Shown here piece after piece: positions 25,229-34,440 of a DNA stretch of 64,000 bases. The first letter of the stretch is position 1; the number at the start of each line of letters is the position of its first letter. The DNA is from Actinomadura montaniterrae (lineage in GTDB: Bacteria > Actinomycetota > Actinomycetes > Streptosporangiales > Streptosporangiaceae): the NCBI RefSeq assembly GCF_008923365.1, contig NZ_WBMR01000007.1:1-64000 (forward strand), written 5' to 3'. The notes beneath the pieces are model-generated. The model saw only the letters and a program-made list of their open reading frames with translations, was not told the origin of the DNA and did not search any database. Position numbers and translations under genes: made by a program.

Positions 25229-26011
25229 TCAACTGAACCTCACGGCGGGGGTCTGCCCGGTGCCGGCCGGGGTGTTCTCAGCCGTGTCGACGGCTGCCCT
25301 CGCGAGGCTCTCGCCGTGGACGAGCCGGCGGCGGAGCGCCGCGGAGTCGGCCGCGAGCGCGGTGACCAGGACCCCCGGCCCCGCGAGCGGCATGACCGCG
25401 AGCCCTTCGGCGGCATGGGCCTCCTTCGCCAGTCCGGGACCGACGAGCAGCACGCTTCCGGTGCAGCGTGCGCCGCCCAGGACCGCGCCGCTGGCCTGGA
25501 GCGTGCGGTCGGGCAGCCGCAGCTCGTGCCGCAGGACCGGGTCGCCGCCGTGGGTGACGTCGACGCGGGCCGTGTAGCGGCCCGGCGGTTCACCGTGCCG
25601 GCCCAGGACGAGCTCCTCGCGCCATCGCAGGGTGGCGCCGTCCGCGAGCGCGATCTCGGTGACCGAACGGTGGTGGGAGCCCGCCGCCGCGACCGCCGGC
25701 TCGAAGGCGAGGTCCAGGTGGCCGCCCGGTCCGACCGCGGCCCGCACGTGCGCACCGGACTCGCCGTCGCCGGGGAGGAGCAGCGCGCTCGCGACGGACC
25801 GGACGGCCAGGGCGGCGCCCGCCGCGACGTCCAGCCGGAGGTGCAGCTCGTCCCCTCCGAGGGGTCCCGCGGCGGCCCCGACCAGGTAGACGGCGTCCGG
25901 GGCGGCGCGCAGCGCGTACGGACCGTCGGAGCGCAGCGTCGCCAGCCGGGTCCGCCCGCCGGCGCCGAGTTCGGCGCGGACGGCGGCGCGCGCCGTGTAG
26001 TGCCGGGTCAC
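25229..26011 (-). CDS. ureD: Urease accessory protein UreD
   Basis: 260 residues from a GTG overlapping the ureG stop (GTGA). The UreD/UreH family pattern is visible: an opening [57 protein letters not shown], and a [20 protein letters not shown]-type core. UreD binds apo-urease and recruits UreF and UreG for nickel insertion. It is the last gene of the ureABCFGD operon. UreD varies more in sequence than the other urease proteins, but position supports the call. Confidence 0.9.
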   Translation of the reverse strand: MTRHYTARAAVRAELGAGGRTRLATLRSDGPYALRAAPDAVYLVGAAAGPLGGDELHLRLDVAAGAALAVRSVASALLLPGDGESGAHVRAAVGPGGHLDLAFEPAVAAAGSHHRSVTEIALADGATLRWREELVLGRHGEPPGRYTARVDVTHGGDPVLRHELRLPDRTLQASGAVLGGARCTGSVLLVGPGLAKEAHAAEGLAVMPLAGPGVLVTALAADSAALRRRLVHGESLARAAVDTAENTPAGTGQTPAVRFS

Positions 26012-26715
26012 GGAGCCCCGGGAGCGACCGCCGGCCGCGGGGTGCCCGCCGCGGACCGGGCCTCGTGCGTCTCGGCGAGGACGGACCGCACCCAGCCGGC
26101 CACCTCCGGAGCGCCGGGACGCTCCCGCAGCGAACTGAAGATCACCGGCTTTCCGCGGCGCACCTGCGCCGCGTCGCGGTCCATCACGCCGAGGTCGGCG
26201 CCGACGAGCGGGGCCAGGTCGGTCTTGTTGACGACGAGCAGGTCCGCGCCGCTCACTCCGGGCCCCCCTTTGCGCGGGACCTTGTCGCCGCCGGAGACGT
26301 CGAGGACGAAGATCTGCCGGTCGACGAGCCCCCGGCTGAACGTCGCGGTGAGGTTGTCGCCGCCGCTCTCCACGATGACGAGGTCGAGCGGCGCGTGCCG
26401 CCGCTCCAGCGACTCGACGGCGTCGAGGTTGGCGGAGATGTCGTCGCGGATGGCCGTGTGCGGGCAGCATCCGGTCCGGACGGCGGCGATCCGGTCGTCC
26501 GACAGCACCGCGTTGCGGCGCAGGAAGTCGGCGTCCTCGGTCGTGTAGATGTCGTTGGTCACCACGGCGAGGCGGAGGTCGTCGCGGAGCGTCCGGCACA
26601 GCGCCGCGACCAGCGCGGTCTTGCCGCTGCCGACCGGACCGCCGACGCCCAGCCGCAGGGCCCGCCCGCGGGCCGGCGGCGCCGGGTGGGGATCGTGGTC
26701 GTGGTTCGCGCCCAT
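26008..26715 (-). CDS. ureG: Urease accessory GTPase UreG
   Basis: 235 residues. The P-loop [29 protein letters not shown], the metal-binding Cys-Pro-His motif [24 protein letters not shown] and the guanine-specificity NKTD in VVNKTDLA are all intact. UreG hydrolyses GTP to deliver nickel. The N-terminus [11 protein letters not shown] is short and His-containing. The ATG at 26715 has GAGAGG upstream. The 88-base gap to ureF holds no clear signal. Confidence 0.96.
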   Translation of the reverse strand: MGANHDHDPHPAPPARGRALRLGVGGPVGSGKTALVAALCRTLRDDLRLAVVTNDIYTTEDADFLRRNAVLSDDRIAAVRTGCCPHTAIRDDISANLDAVESLERRHAPLDLVIVESGGDNLTATFSRGLVDRQIFVLDVSGGDKVPRKGGPGVSGADLLVVNKTDLAPLVGADLGVMDRDAAQVRRGKPVIFSSLRERPGAPEVAGWVRSVLAETHEARSAAGTPRPAVAPGAP

Positions 26716-26803
26716 CGTGGCGTCCTCTCTGGCGGCGTGTCCCCGGTCGGGACGATCGCCGTCCTGCTCGTGGTGGCGGTGGGTGGTGGTCTGTGCCGCG
26801 GGG

Positions 26804-27514
26804 TCAGGATTCGAACAGGCGCAGGTTCGCCTGGAGGTGCAGTTCGGCGAAGATGTCGAGGGCTGGTGCCGAAGCGGCCGGAAGGTCCCGGGGATCGCCG
26901 CGCGCGTGTCCGGCGGCCTCGGCGGCGACCGCGTCCACCTGCGGTGCCAGCTCCGCCAGTGCGCGGTGCACGGCCAGCGGGTCGAGTCCGAGCAGGCGCA
27001 CGGCCGCGGACGCGGGACCGGTGACCGCCCCGTACGCGCCGATCGAGGCGGCGTCCGCGGGGGAGCCGCCGGTGACGGCGACGGCGGCGCCGAGGACGAG
27101 CGGGTGGTGCGGAGCGGAGAAGGCCGCGAGGGCGTCCAGCGCCGGGTGCGGCGACATTTCGCGGACGGCGCGCAGCAGCGACCGTCCCTGGGCCCGGGAG
27201 GCCCGGCGCCCGGCGGGCGACGGCATCCTGGCGTCGGTTTCGGCGTCGAGCACCGACCATCCCTCGTGCCCGCCAAGGCCCCCGTCCCCACCGTCCCCGC
27301 CGCGCGTACGGGCCGCGTGGCCGCAGGCGGCGGCGGAAAGGGCGGCGGCGACCAGCCCGGTGGTGGCGAGGCGTCCGCGCAGGAAGGCCGTGAGCGTCGG
27401 GAGGTCGGTGACCGCGCCGGCCTCCGCCGCCGGTTCCAGCCCGCCGGAGTGGGCGTGGCCGCCCGCCGGGAGCCGCGAGTCGGCGAGGAGCAGCAGCGAT
27501 GCCGGCAGCGCCAT
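26804..27514 (-). CDS. ureF: Urease accessory protein UreF
   Basis: 236 residues, mainly helical, with the UreF start [21 protein letters not shown] and the C-terminal [12 protein letters not shown]. UreF acts with UreD as the gate for UreG-driven nickel insertion. An Arg/Gly-rich low-complexity insert ([15 protein letters not shown], near residues 70-84) is unusual. The ATG shares one base with the ureC stop (TGATG), a tight coupling arrangement. Confidence 0.92.
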   Translation of the reverse strand: MALPASLLLLADSRLPAGGHAHSGGLEPAAEAGAVTDLPTLTAFLRGRLATTGLVAAALSAAACGHAARTRGGDGGDGGLGGHEGWSVLDAETDARMPSPAGRRASRAQGRSLLRAVREMSPHPALDALAAFSAPHHPLVLGAAVAVTGGSPADAASIGAYGAVTGPASAAVRLLGLDPLAVHRALAELAPQVDAVAAEAAGHARGDPRDLPAASAPALDIFAELHLQANLRLFES

Positions 27515-29238
27515 CAGAACAGGAAGTAGCGCTGCGCCATCGGCAGCTCGGTCGCGGGGGCGGGCTCGACCTCGTCGCCGTCGATCGACACCGTGAAGGT
27601 GTCGGGGTCGACGTCGATCCGGGGGAGGGCGTCGTTGAGCACCATGTCCGCCTTGCCCACCAGCCGGGTGTCCTTCACCGGCGCCAGACGGCGGTCGACG
27701 GTGAGCCGGTCGGCCAGGCCCGCGTCGATGGCGGCGGGGGCCACGAAGTGCACCGAGGTGGCGGCGGCGGTGCGCGGCGCGGCACCGAACATCGGCCGGG
27801 GCAGCACCGGCTGCGGCGTGGGGATCGACGCGTTGGCGTCGCCCATCGCCGCCCAGGCGATGACCCCGCCCTTCAGGACCACCTGCGGGCGGACGCCGAA
27901 GAAGGCGGGATGCCACAGCACCAGGTCGGCGAGCTTGCCCGGCTCCACCGAGCCGATCTCGCCGTCGAGCCCGTGCGCGATGGCCGGGTTGATCGTGTAC
28001 TTGGCGACGTAGCGGCGGGCCCGCAGGTTGTCGGCCGGCTCCGCGGCGCCGCCCCCGCCCGGGGAGCCGCGGCGGAGCTTCATGACGTGCGCGGTCTGCC
28101 AGGTGCGGATCACCGTCTCGCCGATCCGTCCCATGGCCTGCGAGTCCGAGCCGATCATCGCGATCGCGCCGAGGTCGTGCAGGACGTCCTCGGCGGCCAT
28201 GGTCGTCGGCCGGATGCGCGACTCGGCGAAGGCCAGGTCCTCGGGCACGGACGGGTTCAGGTGGTGGCACACCATGAGCATGTCGAGGTGCTCGTCGAGG
28301 GTGTTGACGGTGTGCGGCCGGGTCGGGTTGGTGGAGGAGGGCAGCACGTTGGGATGCGCGGCGATGGTGATGATGTCGGGCGCGTGCCCGCCGCCCGCGC
28401 CCTCGGTGTGGTAGGCGTGGATCGACCGGCCGGCGATGGCGCCGAGCGTCGACTCGACGTACCCCGCCTCGTTCAGGGTGTCGGAGTGCAGGGCGACCTG
28501 CACCCCGGACGCGTCCGCGACCCGCAGGCAGGCGTCGATGGCCGCCGGGGTCGAACCCCAGTCCTCGTGCAGCTTGAAGCCGGACGCTCCGGCGCGCAGC
28601 TGCTCCCACAGCGCCTCCTCGCCGACCGTGTTGCCCTTGCCGAGCAGCGCGACGTTCACCGGCCACGAGTCGAGCGACTCCAGCATCCGGGCCAGGTACC
28701 AGGCACCGGTCACGGTCGTGGCCTTCGTCCCCTCGGCCGGGCCTGTTCCGCCGCCGATCACGGTCGTGACCCCGGCGCCGAGCGCCTCGTCCAACAGCTG
28801 AGGGCAGATGAGGTGGACGTGGGAGTCGACCGCCCCGGCGGTCAGGATGCGACCGTTGCCCGCCAGCACCTCGGTGGACGGCCCGATCACCAGGTCCGGG
28901 TGGACGCCGTCCATCGTGTCGGGGTTGCCGGCCTTGCCGAGCGCGACGATCCTGCCGTCGCGGATCCCGACGTCGGCCTTGACGACGCCCCAGTGGTCGA
29001 GCACCACGGCCCCGGTGACGACCAGGTCGAGGGCACCGTCCGCGCGCGTGGTGCGCGCCTGCCCCATCGACTCGCGGATCACCTTGCCGCCCCCGAAGAC
29101 CACCTCGTCGCCGGCTCCCGCGCCGCGGCTCCGGTCCTCGGTCACCTCGATGAACAGGTCGGTGTCGGCCAGCCGGACCCGGTCTCCGACCGTGGGGCCG
29201 TACAGCTGCGCGTACCGGGCCCGCGACAGGTCAGCCAT
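27514..29238 (-). CDS. ureC: Urease alpha subunit UreC
   Basis: 574 residues, full family length. Nickel ligands and catalytic residues sit in recognisable motifs: [11 protein letters not shown], the carbamylated Lys in [33 protein letters not shown] and the flap [13 protein letters not shown] with its Cys-His-His. It hydrolyses urea to ammonia and carbamate in the cytoplasm. Its ATG lies inside the end of ureB (8-base overlap). Confidence 0.97.
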   Translation of the reverse strand: MADLSRARYAQLYGPTVGDRVRLADTDLFIEVTEDRSRGAGAGDEVVFGGGKVIRESMGQARTTRADGALDLVVTGAVVLDHWGVVKADVGIRDGRIVALGKAGNPDTMDGVHPDLVIGPSTEVLAGNGRILTAGAVDSHVHLICPQLLDEALGAGVTTVIGGGTGPAEGTKATTVTGAWYLARMLESLDSWPVNVALLGKGNTVGEEALWEQLRAGASGFKLHEDWGSTPAAIDACLRVADASGVQVALHSDTLNEAGYVESTLGAIAGRSIHAYHTEGAGGGHAPDIITIAAHPNVLPSSTNPTRPHTVNTLDEHLDMLMVCHHLNPSVPEDLAFAESRIRPTTMAAEDVLHDLGAIAMIGSDSQAMGRIGETVIRTWQTAHVMKLRRGSPGGGGAAEPADNLRARRYVAKYTINPAIAHGLDGEIGSVEPGKLADLVLWHPAFFGVRPQVVLKGGVIAWAAMGDANASIPTPQPVLPRPMFGAAPRTAAATSVHFVAPAAIDAGLADRLTVDRRLAPVKDTRLVGKADMVLNDALPRIDVDPDTFTVSIDGDEVEPAPATELPMAQRYFLF

Positions 29239-29560
29239 CCAGTGCCCCGGCCTGCTCCGCCCGCAGGCCCGGCACCACCCGGTTCCCGGCCAGGGGCACC
29301 AGCGCGACCTCCCGGGTCAGGCCCGGCTCGAACCGCACCGACGTGCCCGCCGGGATGTCGAGCCGCTGTCCCCATGCCGCGGACCGGTCGAACTCCAGCG
29401 CCGGATTCGCCACCGCGAAGTGGTAGTGCGACCCGACCTGGACGGGCCGGTCCCCGGTGTTGACGACCATGACCGCCGTGCGCGGCCGGCCCGGGTTGAG
29501 CGCGACCGGCGGCCCGTCACCCGGGACGACCTCGCCCGGAACGAGGGGGCGCCCGCTCAC
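29231..29560 (-). CDS. ureB: Urease beta subunit UreB
   Basis: 109 residues. The beta-subunit core [27 protein letters not shown] and [15 protein letters not shown] are textbook. It forms part of the (alpha-beta-gamma)3 urease with the neighbouring genes, here as a separate chain from UreA. GTG start overlapping the ureA stop (GTGA). Confidence 0.96.
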   Translation of the reverse strand: MSGRPLVPGEVVPGDGPPVALNPGRPRTAVMVVNTGDRPVQVGSHYHFAVANPALEFDRSAAWGQRLDIPAGTSVRFEPGLTREVALVPLAGNRVVPGLRAEQAGALDG

Positions 29561-29859
29561 GGGATCGGCCGGTGGACGGTGACGAGCTTGGTGCCGTCGG
29601 GGAAGGTCGCCTCGACCTGCACCGAGTCGAGCATCTCCGGAATGCCTTCCATGACGTCCTCCCGTGTCAGCACCGTGCGGCCGGACTCCATCAACTCGGC
29701 GACCGACCGCCCGTCCCGCGCGCCTTCCAGCACGTGGACCGCGATGACCGCGGTCGCCTCCGGATGGTTGAGCCGCAGGCCGCGAGCTCGGCGCCCCTGC
29801 GCGACCGACGCGGCGACGTGCAGCAGCAGGCGCTCCTGCTCATGTGGGCTGATCAGCAC
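29557..29859 (-). CDS. ureA: Urease gamma subunit UreA
   Basis: 100 residues, the standard gamma length, from GTG 29859 reading (M)[15 protein letters not shown], the conserved family N-terminus. A longer in-frame start exists at 29895 but would add residues not found in the family. [14 protein letters not shown], the [15 protein letters not shown] segment and [18 protein letters not shown] complete the pattern. First gene of the urease operon; a GlnR-like repeat lies about 53 bases upstream. Confidence 0.95.
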   Translation of the reverse strand: MLISPHEQERLLLHVAASVAQGRRARGLRLNHPEATAVIAVHVLEGARDGRSVAELMESGRTVLTREDVMEGIPEMLDSVQVEATFPDGTKLVTVHRPIP

Positions 29860-29911
29860 GCTCCGGACCCTACTGGCCGGAGGCGAATACGACACCAGTT
29901 GAATTGCGGAT

Positions 29912-29927
29912 TTAACACCGAATTAAC
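29912..29927. promoter_or_regulatory. Candidate GlnR box upstream of ureA
   Basis: TTAAC-ACCGAA-TTAAC is an exact direct repeat of 5 bases spaced by 6 (11-bp period), read GTTAA-n6-GTTAA toward ureA. Actinobacterial GlnR boxes follow a GTnAC-n6-GaAAC plan, so this is a degenerate match in the AT-rich part of the 169-bp upstream gap. Nitrogen control of urease by GlnR is established in related genera. Confidence 0.4.
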
Positions 29928-30028
29928 GTGCTCGGCACGGGGAGATCCGGCCCATCCTCCACGAGAACGGAATAGCGCCATTCCCCGGCCCCGTCCTGGA
30001 AAACGCCAGAACCTTTGGAAGTGGCCGT

Positions 30029-30763
30029 TCAGAGGGTGGCCGGTTTGCGGGCGGTGACGAGGCGGGTCGGAACCCACGGGCTGCCCCACCACGCGCGCCA
30101 GCCGAGGCCGCGCACGCGGATGTCCTGGGCGTTCAGCCGGGCCAGCACCGCAGCGTACTGGCGGGGGGTCCGCGCCAGGTCTGCGATCAGCAGGCGGCCA
30201 CCCGGCCGCAGCACCCGGTAGGCTTCGGCGATCGCCTGGGCGCGGGCGTCCGCGCCGAAGATGGTGTGCACCGTCAGGCTGGACACGACCAGGTCGAAGC
30301 TCGCCTCCGCGTACGGGAGTCTGCGCAGGTCACCCCCTTGCACGCGAACGCGGTCGGCGACGCCTTCGGCGCGTGCGTTGCGCAGGGTCGCCGCCGGGGC
30401 GTTGCCGGACTGGTCCCGTCCGCGCCACAGGTCCACACCGACCGCCCGTCCCTGCGGGAGGCGCCGGGCGGCGGCCAGCAGCACGGCGCCGCGTCCGCAG
30501 CCGAGGTCGAGCAGCCGTTCGTCGCCACGCAGGTCCAGTTCGTCCAGCACGTCCCGCCAGACCAGGAACTTGCCGCGCAGCGTGGCGTGCAGGCTCAGGG
30601 CCAGGCATCCCGCCAGCAGGGTGCCGGACACCAGCGCGGGCAGCGCGGCGGCGAGATCGGCGGTGACCGCCATTACCAGCCCGGTCACCCAGAACCCCAG
30701 CACGACCAAGCCCACGAAGCCGAACCCGTAGGGCGCATCCATCCCATACCGCGCGGCAGGCAT
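30029..30763 (-). CDS. SAM-dependent methyltransferase with N-terminal membrane helices
   Basis: 244 residues. Two hydrophobic helices (FGFVGLVVLGFWVTGLVMAV and ALPALVSGTLLAGCLALSLH) precede a class I methyltransferase domain with the SAM motif LLDLGCGRGAVLLAAA, acidic post-motif VGVDLW, and motif FDLVVSSLTVHTIF. A membrane-attached small-molecule methyltransferase is likely; the substrate is unknown. The ATG at 30763 has only a weak ribosome site, and a TTG at 30781 is an alternative. It is upstream of ureA on the same strand but 169 bp away, so probably independent. Confidence 0.78.
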   Translation of the reverse strand: MPAARYGMDAPYGFGFVGLVVLGFWVTGLVMAVTADLAAALPALVSGTLLAGCLALSLHATLRGKFLVWRDVLDELDLRGDERLLDLGCGRGAVLLAAARRLPQGRAVGVDLWRGRDQSGNAPAATLRNARAEGVADRVRVQGGDLRRLPYAEASFDLVVSSLTVHTIFGADARAQAIAEAYRVLRPGGRLLIADLARTPRQYAAVLARLNAQDIRVRGLGWRAWWGSPWVPTRLVTARKPATL

Positions 30764-30880
30764 CCCGCAACTCTGCCACAAAGCGGCCGCTCGAGGGCGA
30801 CCACGATGTCAACGTCGATATCTGGGCTATCTAGTGCAATTCGGCGTTCGGTTATGGCTTGTCTTTGCGTCGCAAAAAAA

Positions 30881-30909
30881 CTGATCGCCATGGCTTCCTG
30901 GCCGATCAG
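30881..30909. promoter_or_regulatory. Imperfect inverted repeat in divergent promoter region
   Basis: CTGATCGCCATGG and CCTGGCCGATCAG form a 7-bp perfect outer stem with partly paired inner part, in the 240-bp region between the methyltransferase and the short-chain dehydrogenase. It may be an operator or the remnant of a hairpin; no regulator can be named. Confidence 0.3.
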
Positions 30910-31003
30910 GGAATCAGCCTCATGGATGACCGCCATCCGCAGGAGTGATTTCCGCTCGAGCCTCTTCGTAGGTCAGAGTTAGGGCATATCAAGGAGGACG
31001 TTC

Positions 31004-31807
31004 ATGACCCCTGGCTCGCATACTGGCCGTCTGGCCGGGAAGGTCGCGTTGATCTCTGGTACCGCTCGCGGGCAGGGGCGCGCCGCGGCCCTGCGGTTCG
31101 CAGCCGAGGGCGCCATGGTGGTGGGCGGCGACCTGCTCGCCGGCGAAGCGGCCGAGACCGCCGCGCTCGTCCGCAAAGCAGGCGGCGTCATGGACGACGC
31201 GAGCCCGCTCGACGTCACCGACGAGGCGTCGGTCCGTGGGTGGGTCTCCCGCGCGGTCGCCGAGCACGGCCGCATCGACATTCTCTACGCCAACGCCGGA
31301 GCCGTCCGTTTCGGTGCCGTGGACGTCCAGTCCTATGCCGACTTCTCCTTCACCCTGCGCGCCGAGCTCGACTCCGTCTGGCTCTGCGCCCACCACGCCT
31401 GGCCGTACCTCACCGCCGCGCGCGGCTGCATCATCACGGTCGGGTCCACCGCGGGCATGACGGGCTCACTGACGAACCAGCGCACCGCGCATTCCGCTTC
31501 CAAGGGCGGCGTCATCGCCCTCACCCGCCAGCTGGCCGCCGAGGGGGCCCCGCACCGGGTCCGCGCGAACTGCATCAGCCCGGGAATGATCGACACCGCG
31601 GGCTCTCGCGGCGACCTGCTCGCGCCCGACCACCCCATGCGCTCCATCCAGCGCCACATCCCGCTCGGCCGCCTCGGCGATCCCGGCGACGTCGTCAACG
31701 CCGCCGTCTTCCTCGCCTCCGACGAGGCCACCTACATCACCGGGGCCAACCTGGTGGTGGACGGCGGCTGGTCCACCGTCCTGCCCGGCGCCGTCCCTGA
31801 AGAATGA
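31004..31807 (+). CDS. Short-chain dehydrogenase with His at the catalytic Tyr position
   Basis: 267 residues, AAGGAGG 6 bases before the ATG. The cofactor motif TARGQGR and the NAG motif ANAGAV are present, as is the catalytic Ser in VGSTAGM. The YxxxK motif reads HSASK: His replaces the catalytic Tyr while the Lys is kept. The C-terminal VDGGWS is normal. It heads the second ring-degradation island, 118 bp before the dioxygenase beta gene. A role as a dihydrodiol dehydrogenase is possible only if His can act as the acid-base; otherwise it may be a degenerate or specialised member. Confidence 0.8.
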   Translation: MTPGSHTGRLAGKVALISGTARGQGRAAALRFAAEGAMVVGGDLLAGEAAETAALVRKAGGVMDDASPLDVTDEASVRGWVSRAVAEHGRIDILYANAGAVRFGAVDVQSYADFSFTLRAELDSVWLCAHHAWPYLTAARGCIITVGSTAGMTGSLTNQRTAHSASKGGVIALTRQLAAEGAPHRVRANCISPGMIDTAGSRGDLLAPDHPMRSIQRHIPLGRLGDPGDVVNAAVFLASDEATYITGANLVVDGGWSTVLPGAVPEE

Positions 31808-31885
31808 CGCTCGCGCGATCGTCGAACGCGAGGTGAGCAGGAATTTACCTGGGGGTTTCCTGTGACCCTTGCCACCGCTTCAAAG

Positions 31886-31893
31886 TGTATGCA
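31886..31893. promoter_or_regulatory. Candidate GntR operator before the dioxygenase genes
   Basis: TGTATGCA, 33 bases before the dioxygenase beta start. The reverse complement TGCATACA occurs at 41514-41521 before another pathway gene. FCD-type GntR regulators bind short palindromes of this style; the regulator at 39939 is the obvious candidate. Confidence 0.4.
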
Positions 31894-31925
31894 AAAGTGT
31901 GGGCACCTTCGGAAGGGAGGCCGCC

Positions 31926-32453
31926 GTGGTGGGAACCGGCGTGCGGGCGCGGGCAGGCAGCGCGCTCTACAACGAGGTCGTCGACTGGATGGACGTCGAG
32001 GCCGAGTTGCTGGACGACTACCGGGAACGCGAGTGGCTGGAGGGCATGGTCAGCCGCGACGTCGTCTACCAGGTGCCGCTGAGGCAGACGGTGGAGCGGG
32101 CGCGCGGGACCGGCTTCGTGCCGGGAACGTTCCATCTCGACGAGTCGTACGGGTCGCTGCAGAGCCGGGTCGCCCGCAACGAGACCGCCTACGCCTGGGC
32201 GGAGGACCCGCCCTCCCGGATCCGGCACTTCGTCACCAACGTGAAGGTCACCGACCTCGGCGGCGAGCAGGCCGGAGTGCGCAGCAACCTGCTGATCTAC
32301 CGCACCCGGCAGGAGCAGACGCAGCCGCAGCTGCTGTCCGGCGAGCGCAGGGACGTGCTGCGCCGCGAGGACGGCGTGCTGCGCCTGCTGCGCCGCGAGG
32401 TCCTGCTGGACCTCACCGTGATCGGCACCCACAACCTTTCCATCTTCTTCTGA
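31926..32453 (+). CDS. Ring-hydroxylating dioxygenase beta subunit
   Basis: 175 residues from GTG 31926, chosen because GGAGG ends 5 bases before it; a second GTG follows at once. The protein is of the SnoaL-like beta-subunit family: EVVDWMDVEAELLDDYREREWLEGMVS, then VARNETAYAWAEDPPSRIRHFVTNV with the conserved R-x-R-H-x-V-x-N pattern, ending IGTHNLSIFF. It has no cofactor and supports the alpha subunit in an alpha3-beta3 enzyme. Its gene precedes alpha by 11 bases, the reverse of the usual alpha-beta order. Confidence 0.88.
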   Translation: MVGTGVRARAGSALYNEVVDWMDVEAELLDDYREREWLEGMVSRDVVYQVPLRQTVERARGTGFVPGTFHLDESYGSLQSRVARNETAYAWAEDPPSRIRHFVTNVKVTDLGGEQAGVRSNLLIYRTRQEQTQPQLLSGERRDVLRREDGVLRLLRREVLLDLTVIGTHNLSIFF

Positions 32454-32464
32454 GGGGGCACGCG

Positions 32465-33823
32465 ATGGCACGGAGCGAGCAGCTCCTCGACGACCTCGCC
32501 GAGGGCGTCGCGCGGGGCGAGGTCCCGGTCGGCATCTTCGGCGACCAGGAGATCTACGACCGCGAGCTGCGGTCGATCTTCGGCCGGTGCTGGGTCTACC
32601 TGGCGCACGAGTCGGAGATCGAGGCGAAGGGCGACTACGTCCTGCGCAAGATCGGCGAGGACAACTTCATCGTCGTCCGGGACGAGCAGGGCGAGATCCA
32701 TGTGCTGTTCGACGCCTGCCGGCACCGGGGCGTCCAGGTGTGCCGGTCCGACTCGGGCAACACCTCCCACTTCCGCTGCCCGTACCACGGATGGACGTAC
32801 AACACGAAGGGCGACCTGGTCGGCGCCCCGCTCTGGCGGAACGCGTTCGGCGGGATGCCGAAGGAGGGCAACGGGCTGTCGAAGGTCGCCCGCGTCCGCT
32901 CCTACCACGGGCTGGTCTTCGCGACGCTCGACCCGACGGCGCCGGAGCTGGAGGAGTACCTCGGCGGCATGGCCTGGTACCTCGACCTGCTGTTCGGCCT
33001 GAACGAGCACGGCATCGAGATCATCGGCGCGCCGCAGCGGTTCGTGATCGACGCGAACTGGAAGTCGGGCAGCGACAACTTCTCGGGCGACGACTACCAC
33101 CTCGGCACGCTGCACCGGTCGGTGTGGGAGATCGGCGCGTTCCCCGTCCCGTTCCGGGAGAACATGATGGGGTACCACATCCAGGCCTCGCCGGGTCATT
33201 CGCTGTCGTTCTCGATGGCGCCGACCGAGGACGAGCCCGGCCCGAAGTTCTTCGGCTTCCCCGACGACGTCGCCGCGACGTTCGACACGTCCCGGATCAG
33301 CGAGCACCAGCTCGACATCGCCCGCCGCTCGCGGGTGATGGTCGCGAACGTCTTCCCGAACTTCTCGATCCTCGCCCTGCCGATGACGGAGGACGGCGCG
33401 CACCATCCGCCGACGGGCGTGATGACGATCCGGACGTGGCAGCCGCACGGCGTCGGCCAGGTCGAGATCTGGAACTGGTTCTGCGTGTACAAGAACATGA
33501 CGCCGGAGCAGAAGGACCGGGCGTACCGCGCGGGCCTCGGCACGTTCTCCATGGGCGGCGCCTTCGAGATGGACGACACCGAGCCGTGGATCACGGTGAG
33601 CCGCACCGGCCGGTCGGTGGCGGCCGACCTGCTCGACTTCAAGCTGAACTACCAGATGGGGATGCCCGGCGTCGGGATCGCGAAGGAGGTCCCCGACTGG
33701 CCGGGGCCCGGCATCGCGTACTGGACCCGATACGAGGAGGGCGTCCAGCGCAACCTGTACCGGTTCTACGCCGACATGATGCGCGCCGAGCCCGGCAGCT
33801 GGCCGAAACTGACGTTCGAATGA
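32465..33823 (+). CDS. Ring-hydroxylating dioxygenase alpha subunit (Rieske)
   Basis: 452 residues. Rieske ligands C85-x-H87 (CRHRG) and C105-x2-H108 (CPYHGW); mononuclear iron site in SGDDYHLGTLHRS with His212, His217 and bridging Asp210. This is the biphenyl/phthalate-type large subunit that adds O2 to a ring to make a cis-dihydrodiol. The partner beta gene is immediately upstream. Electron supply seems to come from the [3Fe-4S] ferredoxin and the NuoF-like flavoprotein downstream. The substrate is not revealed by sequence; gene context suggests an N-heteroaromatic. Confidence 0.92.
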   Translation: MARSEQLLDDLAEGVARGEVPVGIFGDQEIYDRELRSIFGRCWVYLAHESEIEAKGDYVLRKIGEDNFIVVRDEQGEIHVLFDACRHRGVQVCRSDSGNTSHFRCPYHGWTYNTKGDLVGAPLWRNAFGGMPKEGNGLSKVARVRSYHGLVFATLDPTAPELEEYLGGMAWYLDLLFGLNEHGIEIIGAPQRFVIDANWKSGSDNFSGDDYHLGTLHRSVWEIGAFPVPFRENMMGYHIQASPGHSLSFSMAPTEDEPGPKFFGFPDDVAATFDTSRISEHQLDIARRSRVMVANVFPNFSILALPMTEDGAHHPPTGVMTIRTWQPHGVGQVEIWNWFCVYKNMTPEQKDRAYRAGLGTFSMGGAFEMDDTEPWITVSRTGRSVAADLLDFKLNYQMGMPGVGIAKEVPDWPGPGIAYWTRYEEGVQRNLYRFYADMMRAEPGSWPKLTFE

Positions 33824-34440
33824 GCGACTGGATCGCGGCGACACGGGAGCGGTACGGGCGTGGCGGCCTCGCGGGCCGGCTGACCTGGGGCGATCGCCCC
33901 GCGGTGGTCGTGGTGGACCTCATCGCCGGCTTCACCGACCCCGCATGCCCGCCCGGCTCGGACCTGGACGAGGTCGTCGCACGCACCGGCACGCTGCTGG
34001 AGCGCGCCCAGGCGGCCGGCGTCCCGATCTTCCTCACGGCCATCGCCTACACCCCGCAAGAGCTGGACAGCCTTGTCTGGCTCCGCAAGATGCCCGCGCT
34101 GCGCGCCCTGACCCGTGGGTCGCGGTGGGTGGAGGTGGACGGGCGGTTGCCCGTCCGCGAACCGGTGATCGTCAAGAAGGCGGCCTCCGCGTTCGCGGGC
34201 ACCGACCTCGCCTCACGGCTCGCGGCGGAGCGGGTGGACACGCTCGTCGTGTGCGGCGCGACCACGTCCGGCTGCGTCCGGGCGACCGCCGTGGACGCCT
34301 GCGCGCTGGACCTCGCGGTGTTCGTCCCGCGCGAGTGCGTCGGCGACCGCGAGCCCGGCCCGCACGAGGCGAACCTGCTGGACATCGACGCCAAGTACGG
34401 CGACGTCGTGGGGATGGAGGAGGTGCTGGCACGGTGGTGA
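33820..34440 (+). CDS. Isochorismatase-family amidase (maleamate amidase/NicF-like)
   Basis: 206 residues overlapping the alpha-subunit stop (ATGA). The cysteine-hydrolase triad is complete: Asp33 in VVVDLIAGF, Lys119/120 in VIVKKAASAF and Cys152 in GATTSGCVRATA. The family includes N-carbamoylsarcosine amidase, nicotinamidase and NicF, which hydrolyses maleamate to maleate and ammonia. Because NicX-like and maleate-isomerase genes share this operon, a maleamate or N-carbamoyl substrate is the favoured inference. It would release the ring nitrogen as ammonia. Confidence 0.85.
   Translation: MSDWIAATRERYGRGGLAGRLTWGDRPAVVVVDLIAGFTDPACPPGSDLDEVVARTGTLLERAQAAGVPIFLTAIAYTPQELDSLVWLRKMPALRALTRGSRWVEVDGRLPVREPVIVKKAASAFAGTDLASRLAAERVDTLVVCGATTSGCVRATAVDACALDLAVFVPRECVGDREPGPHEANLLDIDAKYGDVVGMEEVLARW

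Noticed and set aside
29860-29895. A longer UreA starting at GTG 29895
   Set aside because: The family N-terminus (M)[11 protein letters not shown] begins at 29859 and the longer form would add 12 unusual residues.
31869-31925. TTG 31869 start for the dioxygenase beta subunit
   Set aside because: No ribosome site, and the extra 19 residues include the candidate operator; GTG 31926 follows GGAGG at good spacing.
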